A stretch of DNA of 64,000 nt from Carposina sasakii (lineage: Eukaryota > Arthropoda > Insecta > Lepidoptera > Carposinidae), in the NCBI GenBank assembly GCA_014607495.2, contig CP053156.1, forward strand, positions 7,502,001 to 7,566,000, given 5' to 3'. The notes beneath the pieces are model-generated. The model searched no databases. It saw only the letters and a program-made list of their open reading frames with translations, and was not told the DNA's origin. The translations under genes were made by a program, and so were the position numbers. The first letter of the stretch is position 1. Each line of letters starts with the position of its first letter. Of the stretch, positions 54,620 to 64,000 are shown piece by piece.

Positions 54620-57484
54620 TTATATAGAATTATTAGACAATCTAAAATCTTTAATATGCCAATCCCCAATACTCTTCCCAGACATATCTTGTAAAGTAAA
54701 CACAAGTGAAGATTTCTTAGCGATTATCTTACACTTTTGAAATTTAGGAGCTAATTTCTTAGCAAAATGAGCACCTTTATCGCTTAAGAAATAAGTACGT
54801 TTCCAAACTATATCACCCACATTGTACACTGCTTGTTTCCTACGCAAATTGTAACGCCTCGCATTCTTTTCGTGGCTGTGGAATAACGCCAACTGAACGT
54901 CGTTAAAGATCTTCGATAACTCGCCTATATTCTCAACATATTCATCGCGAGGCCTGAAAATTACATCATTTGGATTTATATCCGATGCAGACTCATAAAA
55001 CGAACCGCTGGAAACCAATTCTCTGCCATAGACTAGAAAAGACGGCGTATACTTAGTCGATTCATTGACTGAATTATTAAGTGCGAATTGAATTTTAGGG
55101 AGATGGACATCCCATGTGCGATGATCATCGTTGATATAAGATGATATAGCTGTGACAATGGTTTTGTTATAACGTTCAACGGTATTAACCTGTGGGGTAT
55201 ACTTTGGAGTAAAATTAATATTAGGAACTTTATATTTAAGAAACATATTATTCAATTCCTTACTGATAAACTGACAACCATTATCTAACACAACATACTG
55301 CGGCACTCCGTGTACTAAAAAAACTCCATCTTCAAGATACTTCGTTACAGCTGCAGCTGTTGCGCGCCTTAATGGAAACAAAATACTATACTTAGAAAAA
55401 CAACAACATACTACAAAAAGGTAAGAATGCTGTTTTCGAGAAACCGGTAACGGACCTACTAAATCGATAGATATCATTTGGAAAGGACGAATACACTCTT
55501 TAGCCTTGCCCATGAGACCCAGCGTGTTGTGTGATGGCGCCTTATATGCTAAACAGACGTCACACCCAGCGCAGAAGGTAACGGTATCTTTATACATACC
55601 AGGCCAGTAGTATCTTAGACAAAGTCTTTTGTATGTTTTGAAAATCCCGAAGTGAGCACAAGTCGGTTCTGCGTGATTAGACTTTAAAATATTTGCCCTT
55701 TCCTCCTGATAAATGACTTCTTTCCATTCAAATTCAGAGACCAAAGCATTATTACTACACATATAACGATACAACTTTCCATCACGGATATTGTAATTAG
55801 GAAAACTAGAAGGAGAATTTAAGCAACCATTAAAAATATTAAGATACCACTCGTCGGTCGTAACGGGTGGCACTATAGGTTTTACAGAAATAGCAGCTAA
55901 CTGAGGTGCACGGGACAAGGCATCCGGAATGACGTTATCTTTGCCCTTACGATGAACAATGACGAAATCAAATCCTGACAATCTAACCCCCCAACGAGCC
56001 AAGCGACCTGTAGGATTTGATAAGGACAAAAACCACTTCAACGCTGAATGATCAGTGATGACGGTGAATGTTTTCCCGTTCTCAATATAGCATCGCCAAT
56101 GCTCCAAAGCCACAAGTACTGCAAGTGCTTCTCGTTCTGTAACGCTGTAATTGCGTTCAGCACCCGACAGTGATCTGCTCATGAAAGCGATTGGACGTTC
56201 AATACCATCTACCATTTGAGTCAACATGCCGCCTATACCATAATTACTGGCATCAGTGTGAACCTGAAATGGTAATTCAAATTTTGGACAACTAAGTATG
56301 GGAGTACTCCCTAAACAACTTTTTAACTTCTGAAACGAATTTTCAGCTTCCTCGGTCCACTTGAAAGGTGGTGCATTTTTCCTTGATGACGTTAAGGCAT
56401 TTAATGGACCAGCAATAGTGCTGAATTGAGGAATGAAACGACGATACCACGAAGCTGTACCTAAAAATCGCTTCACCTCCTTTTTTGATGTAGGCGTAGC
56501 GAACTGCAATATAGCCTCAACCTTTTCTGGATCAGTACGAAGACCTCTCGCATCTATAACGTAGCCTAGATACTTCAAATTGTCACGAAAGAATTGACAT
56601 TTTTCATAATTAATAGTTAAATTAGCCCCGGTAAGCTTTTTAAGAACCCTCAGAAGTAAGTAAACATGTTCCTCAAAAGTGCTGCTAACAACAATTATGT
56701 CATCTAAATAACAAAAAACCCTTTGCTCGAATTCTGGACCAAATAAGGTATCCACCAGCCTCTGTTGAGTTGCTGGTGCGTTAGTAAGCCCAAAAGGCAT
56801 AACATTAAATTGAAAAGTCCCTCTACCAGGAACATAAAAAGAAGTTTTTTCTCGATCTGCAGCGCGTAACGGAACCTGCCAAAATGCTTTAGATAAATCA
56901 ATAGAACTCAAATATCTAGCGTCTCTAAGGTTATCAAGAATTTCGGAGATGTAAGGTAAACTATAAGCATCCTTCTTAGTTAACGAATTTAATTTACGAC
57001 TGTCCAGACAAAAACGAGGCTTGCCATCCTTTTTTCCAACGACTAGCACCGGGGAAGACCAAGGACTCTCGCCAGGTGATATGACCTTCAAACGTAACAT
57101 CTCGTCAACCTGTTCTGCGACTATCCTCTGCTTCTCCGGCGATAGACGGTAACACCGCTGTCTGATTGGCTCGGCGTCGCCTGTATCTATACAGTGGGTA
57201 ACAATATTAGTTCTACCTAAACCTTTACAAGACTCAGAAATTTGAAGAAATTGGTTAGTGACATTATCTGCTAACTCCTTCTCGACTTGAGATAATGAAT
57301 CATACGGCTGCAGATGAGTAGCTTCCATATCTAAATGCGATATGGTAGAGAATTGAAATTTATTAAAAGTAGTAAAATTAATTTTAGGTAAGTATTTAGG
57401 ACAAATAGAGAATGTAGACCAAAAGTCTACACCTAGAATAAGTGGTGAATCCACTTGTGGAATAATGAAAGCCCTAAGACAATG
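54620..57484 (-). CDS. pol: pol, copy 5, open
   Basis: Open over 944 codons from GTG 57454 and upstream to the RTE junction. The protein is identical to that of copy 4, with the same complete set of RT, RNase H and integrase catalytic residues. Identity between two neighbouring copies shows very recent duplication or gene conversion. Confidence 0.95.
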   Translation of the reverse strand, partial: HCLRAFIIPQVDSPLILGVDFWSTFSICPKYLPKINFTTFNKFQFSTISHLDMEATHLQPYDSLSQVEKELADNVTNQFLQISESCKGLGRTNIVTHCIDTGDAEPIRQRCYRLSPEKQRIVAEQVDEMLRLKVISPGESPWSSPVLVVGKKDGKPRFCLDSRKLNSLTKKDAYSLPYISEILDNLRDARYLSSIDLSKAFWQVPLRAADREKTSFYVPGRGTFQFNVMPFGLTNAPATQQRLVDTLFGPEFEQRVFCYLDDIIVVSSTFEEHVYLLLRVLKKLTGANLTINYEKCQFFRDNLKYLGYVIDARGLRTDPEKVEAILQFATPTSKKEVKRFLGTASWYRRFIPQFSTIAGPLNALTSSRKNAPPFKWTEEAENSFQKLKSCLGSTPILSCPKFELPFQVHTDASNYGIGGMLTQMVDGIERPIAFMSRSLSGAERNYSVTEREALAVLVALEHWRCYIENGKTFTVITDHSALKWFLSLSNPTGRLARWGVRLSGFDFVIVHRKGKDNVIPDALSRAPQLAAISVKPIVPPVTTDEWYLNIFNGCLNSPSSFPNYNIRDGKLYRYMCSNNALVSEFEWKEVIYQEERANILKSNHAEPTCAHFGIFKTYKRLCLRYYWPGMYKDTVTFCAGCDVCLAYKAPSHNTLGLMGKAKECIRPFQMISIDLVGPLPVSRKQHSYLFVVCCCFSKYSILFPLRRATAAAVTKYLEDGVFLVHGVPQYVVLDNGCQFISKELNNMFLKYKVPNINFTPKYTPQVNTVERYNKTIVTAISSYINDDHRTWDVHLPKIQFALNNSVNESTKYTPSFLVYGRELVSSGSFYESASDINPNDVIFRPRDEYVENIGELSKIFNDVQLALFHSHEKNARRYNLRRKQAVYNVGDIVWKRTYFLSDKGAHFAKKLAPKFQKCKIIAKKSSLVFTLQDMSGKSIGDWHIKDFRLSNNSI

Positions 57485-57485
57485 A

Positions 57486-58513
57486 CAAGAGTCAATTGGT
57501 CGTCATATGGATTAAACATAAACGGTGAACAGCTAACGCATCTGCGCTTTGCCGACGACATCGTAATCCTGTCAGAATCTCACCAAGAACTGCAACACAT
57601 GCTCACCTCACTAGACGAAGCTAGCAAAAAAATAGGATTGCACATGAACCTCTCCAAAACAAAAGTAATGACGAGCGGAGAAGAGATCCCAATAACTCTA
57701 AATAGTACTAAAATAGAATATGTTAGCGAGTATATATATTTGGGTCAACTGATAGCATTCCACGATGCCACCACAAAGGAAATAGATCGTAGAATAGCCA
57801 ACTCGTGGAAGAAATACTGGGCAAACAAGGATATATTCAAAAGTCGTTTACCAATACACCTGAAAAAACGCTTGATGGATAACACAATACTACCATCCTT
57901 ACTCTATGGATGTCAGACATGGGCACTGACTAGAAATCTCGTACAGAAGATTGTCACCTTCCAAAGGGCGGCAGAGCGCTCGATGATGGGTCTCAAACTA
58001 AAAGACAAAATCAGACACGTAGAGATACGACAAAAGACAAAAGTCATTGACGCAGCTAAGATGCTCTGCAGACTGAAGTGGAGGTGGGCCGGACATCTCG
58101 CGCGAGCTACAGACGGCAGGTGGAGCGAACGCGTCGTACACTGGTATCCTAGAGATGCGACCAGAGCGAGAGGACGACCCCGAAGGAGATGGTGCGATGA
58201 CGTGGTAGAGGTTGCCGGTGCTACCTGGACCCGCACAGTACAACAACGACACACATGGAAAAACATGGAGGAGGCCTTTACCCAACTTTGGGTGCCCTAA
58301 TATAATAAATATTTCAATATTGTAATTTTTATAATTTTAATTTTAATTAAATATATATTGAAGTAAATTGTAATTGTAACTAGTAGCTATATTTTTACTA
58401 TGAATAATAATATAAATAATATGCATGTATTTAATTAATTTTATTAATAATATGGAAATTTGTAGTGTTAATGATATAGGGAAATAAAGGCTATTTTATT
58501 TTATTTATTTATT
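57486..58513 (+). mobile_element. 5'-truncated RTE-type fragment inside gypsy copy 5
   Basis: 1028 bp between TAAGACAATGA at 57475-57485 and 58514-58524. The RT C-terminal remnant is open to 58300, and the tail is ATTTT/ATTT short repeats. No mariner-like insert. Confidence 0.9.
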
Positions 58514-59830
58514 TAAGACAATGAGTAGAACCTTCAAAAATAAAATTTAAATCTAAATAACCTAACGAATACATGCGCTGACCACCAGCCGCAGTTACAA
58601 AAATATTATCGGCGGTCTTAATGTTAAGACCCCTATCAACAAAAACCTTATGAAAGTTATCACCTAAAATGGTGATTGCTGAACCTGAATCTAATAGACC
58701 CTGTAGCTCGATATCAGGATAGCCTTCAAATCCAACCTTAACATAAGGACGAACGTCACCAACAGGAATTTTATTAAAGATAGTGGCCACCCTATAAGAC
58801 TGGAAAAAATTACGTATTGTACTTAGCCAGTTTGACCATTCCTCGCGATCAAACTTAGGTGGACTGGGCGACGCACTATCGTTGACTAGTTTTTTGACTG
58901 TGACGCAACACCCTTACATTTAGGACAATTACTAATGGCGACACCTTTTTCGCCACATACCCTGCATACTAATGTCTTTGCACAAGTAGGACAATTTAAA
59001 ATAGAAAACCCGTCTAAACCGCATTTAAAACATTTCAATTTTCTTGAGGAACCTAATGAATTGATTGCATTACATTTATTAATATTGTTATTATTATTAA
59101 AATTACTACGACCCTTGCTAGACTGGTCATAACCATAGGCAAATTCAGGTGCAACCTTAGAAGATAGTGATGTCGACGGTTCCACAAAATCCGCCGAACG
59201 AGCCATAACAGTCTCGTACCTCTTGCAGATGGTACGCAATTGCATAACTGAATTAACCTCAGTTGATGTAGCTAAAACATTTGAATAGCAAGGTCTAATA
59301 TTATTAAGTAAAATTTCCAATTTATCCTCTTCCGAAATAGGTTTTGACAAACGACTAAACATGCCATGCATAATCGCAATGTATATCGACATGCTCTCTG
59401 ACCTACCCTGAGTGCGCTCCCTAATCTCCTTAAGCAGCTTGTAGTCGTAGTTAGGAATATCGAACTCCTCTTTCATAGAATCTACTAACTGCGACCAATC
59501 GGAGATATAATCTCGCACCGAGCGGAACCAGTGTAACGCGTTATCAGTAAGTAGTTCAGGCATCATTCTAAAAATACGGTCGTCCGCAACACCACGCGCT
59601 TTACGCAACTCCTCGAGTCGCATAAGGAAAGACCGAACACACGATTTTCCGTTAAACTTGAGCTTGAGGAGCTCGGATAAATTATTGCGATCGCATACCA
59701 CCGTAATAGAAGGTGCAACGTCATTGCACTTGACACACGGCTCATCCTTCACCGTAGGTAATGTAGGTGATGAAGGACCAGCCGAAGGATTCGGTGACAA
59801 GTATAATGTCGGGGTTGCAGGCCGCGACAT
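58509..59830 (-). CDS. gag: gag and pro of gypsy copy 5, separated by a -1 frameshift site
   Basis: Gag is open from ATG 59830 to TAG at 58886, 314 codons, ending SQSKN. The last two sense codons lie on the heptamer A AAA AAC (58895-58889), the canonical -1 slippery sequence, placed directly before the stop. The protease frame (-1) is open from there through FDREEWSNW and DSGSAITILG to 58509. This is the standard way for retroelements to make Gag-Pro at low ratio, so I read this arrangement as ancestral and the fused form of copy 4 as derived (or a homopolymer error). The protease is truncated by the RTE insert as in all copies. Confidence 0.88.
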
Positions 59831-60258
59831 CTTGATTTGATAAAAATTTTATTTAAATTTAAAAATATGAAAAAGAGAATGTAAAAAAATTAAAAAAATT
59901 TAAAAAAAACACCCCGAAGGTAGTACAAAAATAAAATCCGTTGAAAATAACGCAATATCTGGATAACTCGCTAAATGAAAAAGGTAGTGAGTGAAACAGA
60001 AGAAATAAATATATATATAAAGAATAAAAATACTTATATAATATGCGGACCTGTGAAAATAACGGGTACCCAATTTCTTCCAACAACCCCAAAATAAGGG
60101 TTGGAGTCTATTGGGTCGCAGTATTTCACCGGGCGTGCCAGGCCGCGAGCACTACTGCTATGATATAAAAAAAATACACAAAGCTGCAAAAGTACACAAG
60201 ATAATAAATATGACTCACCAATCACCTAGAAACCAGGATCAATGTTATATAATAAAAA

Positions 60259-60271
60259 CGAGTGGGCGCCA
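60259..60271 (-). other. Primer binding site, copy 5
   Basis: TGGCGCCCACTCG beside LTR 6. Confidence 0.65.
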
Positions 60272-60272
60272 A

Positions 60273-61978
60273 TGAAACGCTGTCCCCTTCTTCCCCTATT
60301 ACAGGCAAGAAGTGGACAGGTCCAGTTAATGAATTTAAACAAAAGAAAAACAACGGTAAAACTAAGTGATTAAAATAAAAAAAAAACAATTTTTTGAACA
60401 CGAGACTAATTTATTAAAGTAACGCGATAACAGGTCGTGGGTGACTAATCCTGGTTTCTCCGATAAATATTAAAATTGTTTACAAGGTAGGCACGTAACT
60501 TTGGCGAGACGTATCCCCGGTAGCAGCCGAGGCAGTGATGCGAAATGTCCGCCGGGATGCTCGGCAATCCTTGGAATACTCCAAATTCAATCCAATTCCG
60601 AACGAAATCCAATTCCGAACGAAATCCAATTCCGAACGAATTCCAAATCTGGACGAAATCCAAATCCGAACTAAATCCTAATCCGGACGTAATCCAAACG
60701 TAATCGCCACCGAACCTGGAATTTGACAGATCCGGTGTAAGGCCGTGTGCCTCTTTCCAAATCTGCCAATCGGGTAACGTCTCCAAATAACAACTCAATA
60801 CAATTAATATTATCCGATTGGCAGAGACATTTACAAAAGGAAAAAAAAAACAAAAGGGAGCTGAGTAGAAAAAAAATAATCCGAATATTCAGATTTAGCA
60901 ATGAAAAAAAATTAAGAAAAAAGGTAGAAGGTAACTACAAATAATATTTGCAATCTGAATATTCGGAATAGGCGTTGGGAAAAAAAACACAATAAATAAT
61001 ACTCAATAATATAAAATACATTAGATTATATAAATACAGAATAAAATAAATATATACCTATAATTACGAATAATATTATAGAAGAGGGTAGTTATAGGTG
61101 CGTAGCTGGTACCTTGGAATCCGGATTATTACATAATAATTCCTTCTTATTTACCTTTGATTTCAATTAAATACGTTCGTATTTAGGGCTAAACTCAAAT
61201 ATGAACTTAACTCAAGGCTTCCACTAAAATAACGGTCATATTAAAATTGTGAGGTAGTCAAATAATCTAGATTCCGTCGCAGTACTAAGTGAATTCTAAC
61301 TAAAATCTAAAATAACAATTAAATAATGGCATTCGTGGATAGCGAATTAGAAATACGTATACAATTTATAATTAGGTAGCTATAACACGGTCAGCTAATG
61401 AGATATAGTAGCTATCCAGAATCCAGACCAACGATAAGTGCTAGAACACTATTTAGCACAGCATAGAATATATAAACATTTTAACGAAGCTACAACGCAC
61501 CTATAATTGCTACACGAAATAAATAGATAAAATATAGCTATATATATTCACTCACTTACCTAGTTCGAAGTGGCGACACTTATCACAGATTAAATTATTG
61601 AGTTGCACTATGGCGACTATTTGAATTGCACAACAGCAGAAAGTAATATTTATAATAGGTAAGGAACGAGGAATTAACTTAGGCTTCAAATAGTTCCTAA
61701 TCCTTTGACACAAGCTTTGGTAATGAGCGACCGCGCGATCGAGGCAACAGGCCTTCTGTCTGTCCTTCGGCCGCACGGTTATTGACCTCAGCCTAGAATG
61801 GCCTTGCCATTGGTTAAAATTTTGATGTCCCCGTTCGGCGTGAATTTTAGAGATTTTATTACCATAAAAGGTAATCTTGGTGCCAAAAAGACGAAATTCC
61901 GGCTAGACTGGCAACGCCCAAAACGTTTTTGAAATATAACGACGGCACCATGTCGCGGGAATTTTGAACAACGCGACA
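60273..61978 (-). repeat. LTR 6 (shared by copies 5 and 6)
   Basis: TGAAACG...CGCGACA, 1706 bp. Confidence 0.92.
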
Positions 61979-61993
61979 TTGCCCCCCCTCGAC
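61979..61993 (-). other. Polypurine tract, copy 6
   Basis: GTCGAGGGGGGGCAA beside LTR 6. Confidence 0.75.
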
Positions 61994-62575
61994 AGAAAGG
62001 TTTTTAGGCGTAGAAGACGACGACAAAACCGCCAAGGACGAAGGAGTAAAAAAAAACCTCGGAAACACTCATCAACATACATACGATCCATACATACCAT
62101 CATCAATCATACATCATATTCATACTATGTGTGAGTTGCTGAAATTGCAATCACACTTACTCTGACACAATAGAGATCAGAACTAGAATATTGTTAGGCT
62201 GACTCATGATAAGTGATCCTAGCACGAATTTTTGTCCTTAACGATAAGATTCGAGAACAATATAGCGATGCCCAGAAGATTAAATATATTAGTTAGGTGC
62301 AGGGTCACTAACCGCCCTGCTGCGTTTGATGAGGCCTTAATTAAAAGAAAATTAAGGTATGAAGAAAAAAAATGGCTTATTTAACAAGTCATCATCCGCT
62401 TGAGTGATAAGGCTTTGGGTTGACCTTCCTAAAATACCAAATCTTCGACAACCACCATTGATCTCGAACTCGCTGCCAATCTAATTACTCTCGAATAAAA
62501 TTCCAAAATCACGCTAAACCTATTAAGAAATGAAAGCAAGAAAGTAATAATAAAGAAAAAATTATAAATGAAAAA

Positions 62576-64000
62576 TTATATAGAATTATTAGACAATCTA
62601 AAATCTTTAATATGCCAATCCCCAATACTCTTCCCAGACATATCTTGTAAAGTAAACACAAGTGAAGATTTCTTAGCGATTATCTTACACTTTTGAAATT
62701 TAGGAGCTAATTTCTTAGCAAAATGAGCACCTTTATCGCTTAAGAAATAAGTACGTTTCCAAACTATATCACCCACATTGTACACTGCTTGTTTCCTACG
62801 CAAATTGTAACGCCTCGCATTCTTTTCGTGGCTGTGGAATAACGCCAACTGAACGTCGTTAAAGATCTTCGATAACTCGCCTATATTCTCAACATATTCA
62901 TCGCGAGGCCTGAAAATTACATCATTTGGATTTATATCCGATGCAGACTCATAAAACGAACCGCTGGAAACCAATTCTCTGCCATAGACTAGAAAAGACG
63001 GCGTATACTTAGTCGATTCATTGACTGAATTATTAAGTGCGAATTGAATTTTAGGGAGATGGACATCCCATGTGCGATGATCATCGTTGATATAAGATGA
63101 TATAGCTGTGACAATGGTTTTGTTATAACGTTCAACGGTATTAACCTGTGGGGTATACTTTGGAGTAAAATTAATATTAGGAACTTTATATTTAAGAAAC
63201 ATATTATTCAATTCCTTACTGATAAACTGACAACCATTATCTAACACAACATACTGCGGCACTCCGTGTACTAAAAAAACTCCATCTTCAAGATACTTCG
63301 TTACAGCTGCAGCTGTTGCGCGCCTTAATGGAAACAAAATACTATACTTAGAAAAACAACAACATACTACAAAAAGGTAAGAATGCTGTTTTCGAGAAAC
63401 CGGTAACGGACCTACTAAATCGATAGATATCATTTGGAAAGGACGAATACACTCTTTAGCCTTGCCCATGAGACCCAGCGTGTTGTGTGATGGCGCCTTA
63501 TATGCTAAACAGACGTCACACCCAGCGCAGAAGGTAACGGTATCTTTATACATACCAGGCCAGTAGTATCTTAGACAAAGTCTTTTGTATGTTTTGAAAA
63601 TCCCGAAGTGAGCACAAGTCGGTTCTGCGTGATTAGACTTTAAAATATTTGCCCTTTCCTCCTGATAAATGACTTCTTTCCATTCAAATTCAGAGACCAA
63701 AGCATTATTACTACACATATAACGATACAACTTTCCATCACGGATATTGTAATTAGGAAAACTAGAAGGAGAATTTAAGCAACCATTAAAAATATTAAGA
63801 TACCACTCGTCGGTCGTAACGGGTGGCACTATAGGTTTTACAGAAATAGCAGCTAACTGAGGTGCACGGGACAAGGCATCCGGAATGACGTTATCTTTGC
63901 CCTTACGATGAACAATGACGAAATCAAATCCTGACAATCTAACCCCCCAACGAGCCAAGCGACCTGTAGGATTTGATAAGGACAAAAACCACTTCAACGC
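62576..64000 (-). CDS. pol: pol of gypsy copy 6, C-terminal part, cut by window edge
   Basis: 473 codons visible, from the end of RNase H (PDALSR) through the integrase H594/H601/C628/C631 region and D,D-35-E core to the stop. Identical to the same part of copies 4 and 5. The remainder lies to the right of the window. Confidence 0.93.
   Translation of the reverse strand, partial: ALKWFLSLSNPTGRLARWGVRLSGFDFVIVHRKGKDNVIPDALSRAPQLAAISVKPIVPPVTTDEWYLNIFNGCLNSPSSFPNYNIRDGKLYRYMCSNNALVSEFEWKEVIYQEERANILKSNHAEPTCAHFGIFKTYKRLCLRYYWPGMYKDTVTFCAGCDVCLAYKAPSHNTLGLMGKAKECIRPFQMISIDLVGPLPVSRKQHSYLFVVCCCFSKYSILFPLRRATAAAVTKYLEDGVFLVHGVPQYVVLDNGCQFISKELNNMFLKYKVPNINFTPKYTPQVNTVERYNKTIVTAISSYINDDHRTWDVHLPKIQFALNNSVNESTKYTPSFLVYGRELVSSGSFYESASDINPNDVIFRPRDEYVENIGELSKIFNDVQLALFHSHEKNARRYNLRRKQAVYNVGDIVWKRTYFLSDKGAHFAKKLAPKFQKCKIIAKKSSLVFTLQDMSGKSIGDWHIKDFRLSNNSI

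Larger units (their letters stand above)
19442..64000 (-). mobile_element. Tandem array of a Ty3/gypsy LTR retrotransposon, six copies sharing single LTRs
   Basis: LTR starts at 19442, 27374, 35322, 43273, 52314 and 60273 (steps 7932, 7948, 7951, 9041, 7959) with internal regions between them, all minus strand. Neighbouring internal regions share one LTR. The right end is outside the window. The left LTR abuts unrelated flank at 19441, so this is the 3' end of the outermost element. Copies 3-6 are almost identical; copies 1-2 differ mainly by one-base indels. Confidence 0.93.

Noticed and set aside
19442..64000. The regular 8 kb repetition as a CRISPR-like or satellite array
   Set aside because: The unit is a complete LTR retrotransposon with coding sequence; there are no short spaced repeats of CRISPR type.

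Overview
This is eukaryotic, almost gene-free DNA built from nested mobile elements. The host is very probably an insect, most likely a moth or butterfly. The telomere repeat is (TTAGG)n, telomere repeats carry inserted non-LTR retrotransposons of TRAS/SART-like gag type, and the unique stretch after the gap ends a short repeat with the GACAGAC...GAGTTACTTTCGCGTTTATAATAT tail that is typical of lepidopteran dispersed repeats. No host protein gene, rRNA, tRNA or CRISPR array is visible.

Region 1 (1-16522) is a block of four head-to-tail units (A partial, B, C, D cut by a gap), all read on the minus strand. Each complete unit is about 4.5 kb: a 5' leader of about 2.2 kb, one gag gene of about 1.5 kb, a 3' UTR of about 0.8 kb, a poly(A) tail and then 3-12 copies of CCTAA. 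None has a second ORF for endonuclease/reverse transcriptase, so these are gag-only telomeric retroposons, formally like Drosophila HeT-A. The units are diverged in sequence, but their UTRs keep hairpins whose stems change in a compensatory way. These are three hairpins next to the poly(A) tail and two just upstream of gag. I regard this as the most interesting content of the window. Units A and D are nearly identical, which suggests a higher-order period of about 13.77 kb.

Region 2 (16523-17022) is a run of exactly 500 N. The + strand of region 1 reads TTAGG toward this gap, so the chromosome end should lie to the right, where the scaffold instead continues into non-telomeric DNA. The join or its orientation is therefore questionable.

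Region 3 (17023-19441) is AT-rich flank with no recognisable gene. It holds a large imperfect inverted repeat (arms of about 300 bp) and a lepidopteran SINE/LINE-like tail.

Region 4 (19442-64000) is a tandem array of one Ty3/gypsy LTR retrotransposon on the minus strand: LTR-internal-LTR-internal and so on, six LTRs of about 1.7 kb and six internal regions, period about 7.95 kb. Gag ends at a canonical -1 slippery heptamer in three copies. Protease, reverse transcriptase, RNase H and integrase (D,D-35-E) follow; there is no env. Every internal region that can be checked carries the same 5'-truncated RTE-type non-LTR fragment on the opposite strand, inside the protease, with the same 11-bp target duplication. 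The array was therefore amplified after that insertion, probably by recombination at DNA level. Copy 4 alone has a further 1081-bp TA-flanked, terminal-inverted-repeat DNA transposon remnant. Single-base indels become steadily more frequent toward the gap from both sides, so many 'frameshifts' in unit D and copies 1-2 are probably unpolished sequence rather than biology.
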